Positions 1 through 12,500 of a stretch of 64,000 nt of DNA are shown one piece after another (position 1 is the stretch's first letter; each line of letters opens with the position of its first letter). Position numbers and translations under genes: made by a program. The notes beneath the pieces are model-generated. The model saw nothing but the letters and a program-made list of their open reading frames with translations. It did not search any database and was not told where the DNA came from. This DNA comes from Effrenium voratum (lineage: Eukaryota; Sar; Dinophyceae; Suessiales; Symbiodiniaceae), in contig CAUJNA010003794.1 in NCBI GenBank assembly GCA_963377175.1, positions 110,667 to 174,666 on the forward strand, written 5' to 3'.

Positions 1-333
1 CTTGGAGCTTGCTGCTGATCAAGCCCCGGTGAGTGATCATCATCCAGGTCTCAGCAATGAGCCGAGCCCACCGTGCCCGCTTTTGCCTTTGGCAAAAGCG
101 AATGCCTCAAAGAAACCCAAGCACATGCGGCCAGCCCCAAACCTCCGGAAACCCGCCCTTACCCCTTAAAACTCCCTGCGCCCTGGGGAAGTTCTCTTCA
201 GACAAAAAACGCCCATGTTACCCCCCAAAAGTTACGAAAAGTCTCGTGTTTTTTAAGAGGTAAAACCCGCATAAACCGACCGGGCCAGGTCAAAACCGAC
301 CGGGTTTCTCCTCCAGTCCGCCAAGTGGTTTGC

Positions 334-1357
334 CCGGAGGCTGGCGCCACGGCCATCCAATCCAGCCACGGTGCCACAAACTCCTCATAGTCGATGCTGC
401 CATCCCGATTCGAGTCTGCCTGGATGTGCAATACGTGAAGATGGTTCACGCACGTCGTTGGCAGAAAGTGGGCTCAAATGAATTGGCCAATCCTGACCTA
501 TAATCCCTGGTGCAAAAGCACGTAGAAACTGGAAGCTCCAGCTAGCCCAAGAACAAAAGCTTTGGGCGAGCCCCTTCTACAAGCAGGATCTTCACTCAGA
601 TTTGATGTCGATCTCATGTCGATCTCATGCAGTTCGGCTACTTTTTGCTGGACTAAGTCTCAGCAGCCTCCAGCCTGGCTGCTGTACTCACGAACAGTTG
701 CGTCATTCATGGAAAGAGTGCAAATGTATCTTTCTACTAGCTGTCACGCAGGAAGAAACCGCCTCCTGCATCAGCATCTCCACATCTGCCGCCGTCACCG
801 TGACAATCTCAGGAAAGGTTCGACACAAAGGCAAGACCATAAAGTGCATTGCATAAACACGTATCGCCAATGTGCGGTAGCCTGCTGCAATTGCAAAGCC
901 GGCGCAGCGTCCAAACATGTCCAAACGAAAGATTGACACATGCTTCGGACGCATTGGCCTCTTCAATGCGGATCTGCGACCTATTTGGGTAAACCCCCCC
1001 AAACAAAAATCATCCAATACCAAATGGTCGGTTGGCATGCTGGTCCCCTACCCAACATCCCTGTGCACACAGAGGCTGCTGCCAAGCGCCGCATCAGCGA
1101 ACCGACCTCGTGCTTGCCTTGGTTAAGCACGGTTCCCATTTATCTTCTAGAACCATGGGTTCAAGTCCACATCCAAACCACCAATACCTCATTTCCGTTT
1201 GGAACAGTTTGGGGGAAACCCAGCAACTTGTCAACTATAAAACGGTCCGGGTTCCATGTGGACCGACAGCCCCTCCCCAGTTCCCACTAAACCCGTCCGC
1301 GATGCTGAGGGTGCCGTTGCCGTTCGTGTCGGCTGCCCGGAAGGTGCTTCGCAGCAC
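334..1357 (-). CDS. EF-hand pair, calmodulin-like, four exons (partial)
   Basis: Four minus-strand exons are inferred at 1357-1301, 1112-1083, 807-763 and 419 to about 334. Joined, they give two EF-hand loops. Loop 1 reads DTNGNGTLSIHE, with the last two residues coming from the 30-nt microexon. Loop 2 reads DSNRDGSIDYEE. The 24 residues between the loops match calmodulin spacing exactly (VGSLMRRL, then TAADVEMLMQEA). Both loops keep the acidic or polar ligands at positions 1, 3 and 5 and Glu at 12, so calcium binding is expected. All three inferred introns start with GC and end with AG. The 5' and 3' ends of the gene are not resolved; it could be calmodulin-like or the tail of a larger calcium-regulated protein. 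Downstream sequence to 198 stays open but looks non-coding. Confidence 0.72.
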
Positions 1358-1524
1358 CTACGAGTGGCCTTTTGTCACTTGGCCTAGGGGAGAGTGGGGG
1401 CGGGGCGGGGGGCAAGGGAGCCCAAGGAAGGAATTACTTAGGGCTCAATAAGAGCTCCCTCACCCCCTTCCCCCCCTCCCTCCCAGGCCCCATGATTTTG
1501 GGCATTTCCGAATGAACATGCAGG

Positions 1525-1659
1525 TGAGTCATAATCAAACCCGATCGGCATTAAAATGGTCTACCCACCATGTAAAGAATTAACAATCCATGATCGCCCC
1601 TATTATGGTTTGGACCATTCCTCAACAATATCCATCTCCCGGGTTTTCATTGTGGCTCA
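1525..1659. mobile_element. Inverted-repeat element, family B, copy 1
   Basis: The ends are complementary: the left end reads TGAGTCATAATCAAACCCG and the right end CGGGTTTTCATTGTGGCTCA. The left end sits in the context CAG|GTGAGTC, a perfect splice donor. The near-full copy at 54616-54751 forms an intron. No ORF or transposase lies inside. Confidence 0.75.
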
Positions 1660-4600
1660 TGTAATTCACCGAATGGGTTTGGATGAATCTTTCCAAATAA
1701 ATTTGCGGCTTGTGACAATTATTTACAGAATGGCTTTTCAATTGAATAGAAAGCCAATTTGTGGTTGGTTGAAAATACTAGTGAGCAATGGCACGCTGGC
1801 CGCACAACAATCGCAGTGGGCATGTTTCATCACGCTGTTCATGCGGGGTACTTCATTGTCCAATGTCGTAGCCATGACATGAACGACTACAATCAAACGT
1901 GACACGTCTGTCAGACTTTTGTGAGCTTCCTGCCTGCTTCCTCATCTCATCACTAATCGTCACGACCTTCTTTTCCAGTGATTCCAGCATGGGCGTCTCT
2001 TTCTCAGGCCGGAAGAAGCGTGGTATCGCCTCTGATGTCGGCACCTGCCAGTGGTGCAAACGCTCACAGATGTGGCGACTCCAGTATTTCAGAATGGCCC
2101 TAGGTCACATTTTCCCCTCAAGTCCAAGTGTTCCCTGGTAAGGATGCATTTCAACTCCAGCACGCCCCTTGCCACCCCGGAAGCTCCGCTTCATGCGACC
2201 TTGAGGGACCACTGGTCTCTGTGAGCCGGACCGTTCATTCTCCTGATTGATGTCTCGCAGAGAACACCCGGCTAAGATGCCCGCGGATGACACGAGGTGC
2301 GTCGCTTTGTGCTCCAGCATGCCAAAGAAGCGCTTAGCATGCTCCTGGCGATGCAAGTCACAGCATATCACAGTCAAGCCCGATATTCAAATTGTCCAAG
2401 AAAAACAAAACAAACACCAAACAACAAACAAACCAAAAAACAACAAACAACAAATACACAACAAACAATGCGGCCATAGCTGCATGAATGGATGGTTGGG
2501 ACTGTCCCTTGCCCTTCAATTCTGGTTGTTGATCCTGGCTATGGCAACTAAGCCCATACGCGAAGCACACCACCTGCAAAAGGCCACGAATGCCTTTTAA
2601 TTTGCTCCTGGTGCAGGAAGACCCCCTGGTCATTGAAGCCAATCCGGCTGCTGCTGTTGGGCACTTTCCAGGATTTCTTGTCCGGGCTCTCGTGCAAGTA
2701 CCTTCGGCTGCAGAACGGCTAAGTCCGGAACAAGGACACCAACAGCTAGAAGTAAAGCCTGGTATTCAAGGGATTCAAAACCTTGCAACAATCAACAGAA
2801 CGGCTTCACTTTCTGGTCCTCACTGTCTACTAATCCTCCACAATCCAGGTTTTGATTGTGGCTCATGGCACGTAACGCGGCGCACTGGGACAATGCCAAT
2901 TGCTCGACAGTGGAGAGCCTGACAGTCGGCTGCTTCCATTGAACGGATGCCGAGCGTACTGGGCTGCATCTTAGCAACTACTTCATACTCCACCTCTGAC
3001 CCTGCAATGCAGAGTGACTTACACTCTTCAGTGGGACAAAGGCTGCGATTTTGCCGCGGTTTCCTCGCATACCCAATTTGATCTGCCGCAGAAAGTATCA
3101 CTGCCGAGGTACAAATGGGCCACGCGAGCAGGATCAAACTGGAAGCTTTCAGGCGGGACCGCTTTGCTTGGTAGAGGCAACACGCCTTTGCCTCAACCTT
3201 TTGGGGATGCTCTAAAAGGAAGCCACCCATGTTCAAGGGCTTCCCTTTGAGGCATTCTCTGTTGTTCTTCACGCCATGGATTCATATCTGCTAGAGGGAC
3301 TGCCCAAACAGCACCTAGCTATGGTACAGCATTCTTTCCAGGAATCCTTTCCAAAGGAGAACGGATGCAATCAACCCATACCTACCCCCCAGAAATCAAC
3401 ATCAACCCCCTACTAGACACGATTAGAGTTAGGCCCAGTTCTAGAATCGATTCTTCTTGTTTGCTGCACTTGGTTGTTTGCTTCACTTGGAGCCACTGGT
3501 AAAATGTCCAAATGTATCCTGAGTCCCCAGCAGAAACGAGGAGTCAACCACTCGACCTCCGAGCCGAATGCGCCGAATGTGCGCGAACTCCGCCTCTGCC
3601 AGGCTAGGCGGTCAACTGATTGTATCCTCACGTGCTCCAGGTCCTGCGCAGGGCTGTCGTGGTGGGAAAAGTCACGTACTCCGTGCATCCCCAAAAAGCA
3701 CACCGAAGCCATTGGGGGGGGGAGGGGATTTCCCTAAGAAGTGGCCGCAAACATACTCTTCCATTTGCTTCTTCGCCCCCTGGAGAAAAAAATACATTCC
3801 CAGTACTGAGAGATTCCCTTTAAAGCTAGCCAAGGAAAACAAAACATGTTCTTAAGCAAATGGATGTACTCCGTGGATCCCAAAAAAAAGTGGGCCTAAA
3901 ACCCATATTTGCCAACGGAAAAGTCGGAATCCGGACTGTTGGAATCACAGGAAGTGGGCCTAAAGCCGTATATATTTTCCACAACTATGCTCCGTGCCCT
4001 AGGAAAATATGCGGATTCCACTCTCTGTCATTCCATCTAATTGTGTAGGCAACCAAGGGAAACGCTGTTAAACGCTGTTACGTAACTGGGATCCCCTGGG
4101 AATGCATCACTACGGCCGGGCAAAACAAGAAACACCCAAACCTCCCGAAAGGGCACCTGAGAGGTGAACCCCCACCAGCTCCAGGCACCAACCAGAAACC
4201 CTTCGGACCAGGCAGGCACAAGACAAGAGGAGTTTGAAGACATGTTCCCACAAGTTGGTGTGTTTCTTGTTTTAGGGTACCCCGTGTTTGTGTTTTTTTT
4301 AAGCACCATTTTGTTGCGGACACCTTGCCTCCAACCAAGTGACAGCTGAATTGCATTGCCTTGAAGCTTTGTGTCAAGCCACATTCTGGCTTGTGGATAA
4401 CAGAACCGATCTGCGCCGATCGATTGTTTGAACGTCAGCCATCTGAGGGGATGGGGGAAGTTCACCCTCTCTTGGCGTGTGTGCATAGTCACGCATATGT
4501 GTCCAACATGTATACACATAGGTTTCGAACAACAGCCACATGTAAGTACGCATAAATGGCAAGGCAACCCACATGCTTGAAATGTGCGTGTGTGTTTGTG

Positions 4601-5030
4601 GTCGGTTTCTAGTCGGTTTCCTTCCCACAAAAAATCCAGCCAAAAAGGGTCCGCATCTTGATATATAGGTGGGAGGTCAGGAGAACATTTTTTGCACAGA
4701 AGGTTCAAAGTAACTGGGCCAATTTTCTGCGGCCCTCAACAGTAAACCCCTCCACAAAGGAGGATGATTGCTTGTGATCAGAATCTTGTACAGTATCGTA
4801 TCCTGCCTGGGACCTTTGCACGCAACAACTCGGCACCCTTTAGTGAGGGTCTACTCTGTTGGGGTGGGGTTTTTAGGGGACCAAAAGGAAAAAAACACCA
4901 ACTCTCAGGGTCTCTTATCTTGCTTGTTCTCAGCAGGGAATGAGGGAATGCCCCGGATAAACAATCCCTTGTGGCTTCCGTTTATTCGGGAATCTCCAAA
5001 GGGTTCTGTCCCCACCACCCGGAACGATCA
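1660..5030. other. Non-coding stretch with repeat fragments
   Basis: No convincing exon was seen. The region holds a family-B fragment at 2829-2868, an A/C-rich tract at 2398-2470, an element of family N near 3790-3862 (core AGTACTGAGAGATTCCCTTT) and a family-F fragment at about 4925-5000. Open frames here show no recognisable protein signal. Confidence 0.5.
2398..2470. repeat. A/C-rich low-complexity tract
   Basis: Repeated AAACAAAC-like words form a 70-nt tract without G or T for most of its length. Similar tracts occur at 13.85-13.99 kb. Confidence 0.8.
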
Positions 5031-5035
5031 TCACC

Positions 5036-5180
5036 TACCGCCTATCGCACCAAGTCCCATCCTTGAGCAGCAAGCGATCGCGGCCCGGCACTTTCAGCAC
5101 CGGCTCCATGGCACCCGTCGGCACCCGAGGACTTGGGGACTGGGGGCAGTCGCCGCGTGGGAAGCTTTGGCCGGCTTTGG
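5036..5180 (-). CDS. Exon-like block, unknown protein
   Basis: This GC-rich island is open on the minus strand. One frame reads MEPVLKVPGRDRLLLKDGTW followed by CDRR and a stop, with a charge pattern typical of real protein. A second frame is also open, so the frame is not certain. It lies between the EF-hand exons and the phosphatase exons on the same strand and could be a late exon of the phosphatase or an early exon of the EF-hand gene. No family is recognised. Confidence 0.35.
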
Positions 5181-6048
5181 GCCTCTGTTGCGGCAGGCGG
5201 GTGTCCACTTTTTGGGGGGAACCCCCCCCAACACAAAATGTGGTTTTCATGTTGGTTCCCTTTTGAAAACAACAAACAACGGATACCCTTACAGTTGACG
5301 TACGCAAGCCGAAAAGGTTTCTATACCCAACTACTCGTGGATTGCCTCCTTGACCGAACTTTGGGTGGCGTCTGGGAAGTGAGTCAAGTGAGTATGAACA
5401 CACGCCGACAAAACCATTGCAGCAACAGCCCCACAAACAAAGAATTTGAAACACAGCAAACAGAAACACAGAAACAAACAAACATGAACATTGCTATAAA
5501 TAGGCCTGTAGGCAACCACGAGTTCGACACATTTCAGCACAAAAGTGGATTCCAGCCCAAAAAACGGGTCCCAGCCGTTTGGACGGCGTGTCCTTTCGGA
5601 ATCATGAATCCTGAAACCCTCAGCCCCGACACAAAATGAGCCCTTCAGCTTCCCGCCTTTCCGCGACGCCACGCTGGAAGTGCCTTGGTTTCAGTCTTCT
5701 GAGACCCGAGCCCAGTGGACGAAACTGACAAGATTCAAAAACTGATCGCAGGCCGTCCGAAGGGTTGGGCCAACAACTTTGCACATGATTAAGCCAGTGT
5801 GGTTTACACATCTCAGATCATCTTAGTTACGTTTTTTTTTCAACAGGACTCCACGTGAGCTGACAAAAGCGAATCCACTACACGCTGGCCATCGGGGATT
5901 CAGTGGTTTGCACTGGCAACGTGCCGATCTTCTGAAATTGCCACGAGGATGTGCTGGCAGGAATTCAACTAGACGGATGCTGTCGAGAAGCAAACTCCAC
6001 TCTATGTGGTAGTTGCTCTGCGAATCAACTTGCCATATCGTAAACCAA

Positions 6049-6136
6049 CCCAGAGGGTCCAAGTCCTTCATGAGGATGGCTTTTGGAAGTAAAAAGGGGT
6101 CTAAGTACCTGAGAAGGTACTTGGACCCTCTAGGCA
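6049..6136. mobile_element. Inverted-repeat element, family J, copy 1
   Basis: The left end CCAGAGGGTCCAAGTCCTTC and the right end GTACTTGGACCCTCTAGG are complementary. The middle carries GGTCTAAGTACC. Related copies lie at 24246-24300 and 51100-51178. Confidence 0.75.
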
Positions 6137-6506
6137 TGATGGAATATGCCGCAAATATGCCATTGTCACCACGAACGAAGACTCACACCTGAAATGAGCC
6201 GTCTCTCGGCACCTCTGCGATCTTAGCCCCTCCATTGCTCTTGCTTGGGCCAACACTGGGATTGTAATTCATACCTGGCCACCCAAACCCTGCAACAGCC
6301 CGCATCCTGCGACAACCTGCAATGCTTTACACTGGCCAAACCAAAATCAGATGTCCAGTTGCAACAGGACCCCCGCCCCATTTTGAGATTCAGAAGTCGC
6401 CTATACCCAATTTCATGCTTGCTTCGGAGTATCATGTCAACTCCTTGTTAATAAAGAATCAATAATAATCTCTCTCAGCTCGATTCGAGACTCGCAGCCT
6501 TCGAAC

Positions 6507-9500
6507 CCGAGGCATCCGCGTTTTCAAAGAGCGCACGCGGACACATGCCCGGGTAGTGCTGAATAATGAGCACGGTGCTGGCCTAGCTGAAACATCAGGC
6601 GCGCATCCATGCCAAACAACTGGGGTGAAGTCCAAGATGTTCTCGCGTGTTTCCACATCGTCTCCAGCTAAAATAAGCGGGACATGGGGAACTTACCCTT
6701 GGCTCGCGAGGCGGGCAATTCACAGCTGAGATGCCAAAGCGTTCCTCGCAACATGGAAGCTGACAGGAGGGCTTCTACAACTGCAGTCGTGCCAGTTCTG
6801 TTGGGGGAGTTGTCAAACATGTGGCCCCTTTTTGGACCCGCTGCCGCCCCCGTGCCGCCTCTTAAAGAGAAAACCAAACGGGGCCCGGCAATCTTTTGAC
6901 AAACACACTTTTGAAAGAGGGTGGGTCAACCCAAACCGAACATTGAACTACTCACAAAAGGGACAGCAGGTGACAGGCCAGTTCCAAGGGAACAGGGAAC
7001 ATGGCAAGAGCCCGACCGACTAGGGTTACATAACTTAGATTCGCACACGGAACTAAGCTTACACTCAAACAAACTAGGGCTGTGATCAGAGCTTTGGTCT
7101 CGTCAATCCGCCCCCAGCTGGAACTCAGTGCTCGCACTCCACCCAAAGGGGGTAGCGCAATCAGCAGGTAGCTCGACCCCCTGCTCCAAATACCCCCTTT
7201 TTCTAGGGTATTTGTTGGAAAGCCTGGTTTTTCAAGGCAATACCTCCTTTTTAGTAGATGGTCGACATGATACCCTTGGAGTCGGGGGGTGCAAGGCGGG
7301 CGCCTTATTGTGAGACCAAGGCCTGGGCCGTGCTCTTTTGGGCTCTCCACACCACCAGGTCATCGCCCGCCTCGCCGGGAACCAAGCGAAGCGAGTCGTG
7401 GACATTAACATATGATTCTCCAGCTTTAAAGATCCAAGATGCTCATGGACACCAATGTCTTATTCTAAAGTTATACGGATGACTTTGCAAACATGCTCTA
7501 TGCTGACAAACACCATCCATGTCTTGCACTCGTGGATTCTGCACAAGCACACACGGTCAAAACTTAGCACCTCTGTTCGGCACAGCTGAAAAATGGAAGG
7601 CGACAAATCTGCCAAACATTTGGAGTGCCCAGTTCAACCACAAGTTTGATCTTATTCTTTTAAATCGGGTTCTCAAGGCTCATGGGGGCTGGGGAGGGAG
7701 GAGAGGCGCGAGGGAGCTCACACATGGCCCTGTGGCGCCTTATTGAGCTTGCTCCCCCTCCCCTCCCTCCCCCAATCAAGGACTCAAGGCCCAAGCTCAC
7801 CAGGTTTGCTCATGATCTGATGATGCGTGAGACTAGGGCGCAGGTTCCCCAGAAACCAGCCAATGGTGCGATGCTAGGCACTGGACGTGCGCAAGGCACT
7901 GTGTGCCGGCTCTTGCTCGCCATTTCATGGTGGCAACTTTCAACGGAACATAACAGAAGTCATAACACTTTATTGTATGAACGTGTCTTTGCTTAGGGGG
8001 CCAGGGGACCCCTTCAAAAAAAAACAAAGAACAACAAGCCCTTTGAAACCAGAAAAGAAAGGTACCCTCAAAAAGACGAGCCACCCATATAAGCCTTCTG
8101 AGCATGGGGAAGCTTGGATGGTTTGCCGGTTTGAAGAAGCATGAAGAAGCCCAACTGGTGTCAAAAAACATGGGTGTCCTTTCAATCCCCATTTCGAGGC
8201 AATGGAAGTCATCCATCGCTGATTTATGCTGGTTTGCTGTCCCCTTGGCGTTGTTTTTTGTTGTGGGGCCGGGACGCGGGGGAGGGGGGGGGGCTGGTTT
8301 GCTTTCCCTTTCCTTTCTTCCATTTGCTTAAGCCCCCGGAACAAAAAACATAAAAAATACTCCCAGTAGTGATAGATTCCCTTTAAAGCCAACAAGGGAA
8401 ATACCAAATATTCATTTCAGCAAGTGGAAGCTTTGGGAGGCAAAAAACCAGCAGCCCGTTTTGAGGCAACATCCGGAGAGTGGATGTGACGAACTGCCGC
8501 GGCCTTGGCCACCTTCTTGAGAAAGGCGTCCGAGACCGGTCGGCCTGACGCGTGTGTCATTCGGGTGCGGGTGATGATCTGATGATGCGGCAACCGGCGG
8601 AAGGAGAACCCAGGAGTAAAACAAACTATGGGTATGTTGTTTGTTTTTTGTTTTGTTTTCCTTTCCAGGGTAACCCCTTTTTTGGTTGGGATTTTAAAGG
8701 GAAACCAAGAGGAACACCACCGCTTTGGGGGTGTGCCCTAGAAAAAGACACAACACTATGCACGTTTTTTTGTCAAGAAACATAGGTTCATTCATCGGGG
8801 TGTCCCTTTTCTTGCAAGGAATCCTTCGGCATTTTGGAGGAACACCATCAATCCGCCACGTCCACCGATTTGGACAGCACAACGCACATCTTCGAACTTC
8901 CTCCAGGGCCTGGTGAGTTCTGAACCGCTCGTGGGACCATTCGCTCCACTTCAAAGGGCAAAACCCTCGTCGTCATGGAGCAAGGACACATGCCTGCACC
9001 CCGCCTCCCCCACTCACCCCACTCACCTCACTCACCCCACTCACCCCACCCACCCCCGGTTTTCCGGACATCCTTCCAACAGCATCCTGCGCCCAGGTTC
9101 CGCTGAAGGTAGCCCGCGCCTCCGCAAAGGTTGTCGGCAATGCCTCGAGCTTGCCTGGGCAAAAAAATGACAACAAACGGACGCGCGCAGGCAGAATGGC
9201 GAAAAACTGCGGCCCAAACTTTCCCAAGGCTTGATGCGGTGCGTCGTTGGTCAAGAATACCCTTTCTTTTAACAGGGAAACCAGCAGAAAGCTGGAACAT
9301 CTAGCAATTCTCTTGCTCCGTGCTTGAATTCACGTGGTCATGAAACACGCTGTATTCCCGCGCATGTGTCCTGGCCGGCGATCCGAATCCAAGGAATCGG
9401 AAATCTGACAAATCTGGAGCTCCAAGGCCGTGACGGGTTGCCGGCAATGATATTGGGGTCCATCTTGCCGTTGGTGTCGACCATGATTACCTTTGGCTCC

Positions 9501-12500
9501 AGTGGAAACTCACACCCCAATTTCTCAGTTGCTCAGTTTGGACCGGGTCCAAACGAGGGAAACCAAAAGGTCAAAAGGACGGCTTCGGGCAAGAGAGCAA
9601 TTGGACACCTGAAGTCCTACTAGAAGGTTTCGTGTGTTTGAAACAGACCCCGACATACTGTGGATGGACGAAATCCTGCACCACTTTGAAACCATGGGAA
9701 ACCATTAACCATTGTTTGTTGGTATTTACCAGGGGAATCGAATCATTCTAGGGTTTCTTGGGTGCTGCGAAATGGATTTCTTCCATCCACAGTATCCACA
9801 GATCCTCAACTTGCTTCATGTGGGGCTTCCCAGGATCGCGAGCCATCTGCCTGCCTCGAGACTGGCGTCCGGGATCTCGTAGTGATAGTTGTAGTCCGGC
9901 ATCCAGAACGGCCTGCTCAGTTTCTGAGCTGGCGACAGATGGCCTATGAATTTCTTGACATGCCGTGGGCAAAGAGGTTTTTTGGGATTTCAGCCAAACA
10001 GACATAATAGCATGGATTTGGCCGTAACTTGGAATTGGTGGCCAAGCAGTCGAAATGCATTCGACACCCGTTGCATACGGACACGTTTGATGGTCTCCTT
10101 GGTGAATCAAATCAATGACTGAACGTCAATGGCTTCTATTAAGACCAACCGAGCTTCAGGAACGGCCTTCGGCCTCTTCTAAAAACACCAGCAAACGGGG
10201 ATGTAATTTCATGTGATTGACGGAAACACATCTTGCATGGGTGATGAGCAACTTCTGTAAAACAAACGGGGAGTTCTGACCATCAAGAATTTGGGAGGGT
10301 ATTCCAATCATAGGACCATATTCATTTTGCAGGGTCCTTGTATGACTCGACTATTCTATGCTCCCTTGGAACATGACCCTGCCGGAAAACCATCTCAGAC
10401 TGGCCGATGTTCACCGACAAACCCGCTTCAAACGTCGCACCAAATGAAATGCGCTTTCCCGGCATCGTCCAAATGGGGAAGCCAACATGAGTTTTTCTCC
10501 ACTGGGCTCACCTGCAAACAGCCCACCCAAGGAGGGTGGTTCTTTTTGTTTTTTAAATATCAGAGCACACGCACGCCCTTGGAACATCATTGCAAAACCA
10601 CCTGTCAGAATCCAAGTTCAGGTTCAAGCGATGCGGCCTGAGAATGAAATACATGCAAGAAGAAAACTGGATGTGAGACTTTGCGTCGCTTGCTTCCTTC
10701 GGGACCCTACAGTGGCCCACGTGTTGTGCCAAATCGCCAATGAACGAAAACCCATTTCACCCTTCTGAGAAGGGTTGCGGGAATTGCCCGTCCCTCCCCC
10801 TCTCAAGAAACAAATAGTTCTTTGAAGGGCCCTCTCGCAGAAACAACACGGAAGCTCCTGATCCCCTTGGTAAATCAAGACAAGTCACCAATCCCAAAGT
10901 GCGTTCCCCACTATGCACCTTCCAACAATAGGCAGGCCTACCAAAAACTAAACATGTGGGTTTTCCTCTCCTCTTGAAAGCATGAGCCAAATGGTGAGGT
11001 TATTCAGCTGAGTGTCCTTGAAAATGCTGGATGGACCCCTCTTTGCTTTTCGGATCTGTGTCCAAAATCCCAAAAATCGTGGCTCCCCTTTGATTTTACT
11101 TTGTTTCAACCCCTCAAAGGGCACAAGAGACGGACCCATTTTGAGGGGCGCAAAAAAATTAGGCCACCAAGGAACCGCCTTTGAACCGCCCCACCTGGTG
11201 CTGTCAGGTCTCCCCGGGTTGCGGTCCTTTGCGGCCGTGCGGCGTGAGTGAGTTCTGGGGCCACACAAATGGTACTTAGATGGTCTGGGAGTTGGCGAAA
11301 TGCCGAGCTTTTGCCCTGGTTGTAACCCACTTACAATGGTTGTAAGTCCCCGGAAGCCAGGGTTACTAAACATTTAGCTAAGTCCCAGACCATCTAAGTA
11401 GGGGATAGTCCCCTCACTTTCCGAGTGGATTCGCCCAGAAAAGTCACCCGATTTGTTTGCCGCCAAAATGGTCCAAACCCAGAAAGCGCTTAAAGTCCAG
11501 GAACTCAAAAAGTGAGTGTCTGGACTCAGTTGCCCCAGTCTGGACCCCAAGCTGATCACCTTTCGCGGCCACACAGAAAGGGATCCCAAAAAAGGAGGGG
11601 GAACGTTTTAATCAAGTCATTTCAAGTCGTCACCATAGGTGTCCTTTTAGGGGAAATAGATGGATTTCCCTGGTAGATGATTAAACCACCAGGTAAACCG
11701 GGAATCGCCATCTATTTTTCGACCAAAACAACCAAAAAGGACACCTATGGTCGTCACGCTACCACTCTCCCCTGTCAACGGGGAGCTGGGCGGGTTGCAA
11801 GTTGCAAACTGACTGATAACAAGACCAGTTTTGGGGGGATGGCGTTTTGCGGTTCAAAGAGAAACACCCCATTTTGAGGATTCTCATTTTTTGCCGGCAA
11901 AACCGTAGACGAAATTCTTGAACACATGAAGGTCTGCGAACTGCTGCAAAATGTTGTGACCCTTGGCGGACATGAAACATATGTGGTTTTATGATTGTCC
12001 ATCATACTTGGAGTGTTCCACATTGAGAGCCATAACCGGATCCTGCGGCACATGGGAAGCCAAGTTGTCCCCGCCATTTGTCCTCCCTAATCAGTTGCTC
12101 ACAGTCATCAACCTTCAAGGGGAGGGGCGTGGAGTGGGCTCCCCTACCCTCCGTCCCCCACTTCCCTTTTGAGGGGCTGGGGAGGGGATCAAAACCGATC
12201 ACTCGAAATCTACGCTGAAAAAAACTTCGCATCTGCCCCTCAGGCGTTGCTTGCGGGGAGTTTGGACCAACTGAGGTGGTGGCACTTGAGCTGCAGGGGT
12301 TGTCAAGCGGGTACCACGCGTTTGGTGGGTTTACAGGAAAACCCACATGTTTCATCATTCTTCTTCGGGGGGGCCCTGAAATTTTGGCACCTGGTTGCCT
12401 TTGCCGCGCTTTGCCAAAAGCCTGGCACCCGCCTTGTTCAACTGCTTGCCCGAATAGGCCTCGAGTCGAGGCCCCGCCGGCGCCATCGCGGTGCTTGCCC

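Noticed and set aside
2105..2642. Overlapping 90-117 codon frames around an A/C-rich tract
   Set aside because: They are driven by the AAACAAAC low-complexity tract and show no protein-like context.
9338..9520. A third EF-hand (VDTNGKMDPN)
   Set aside because: The loop lacks the later calcium ligands. Its position after MPDYNYHYEI identifies it as the VDTN segment of the phosphatase.
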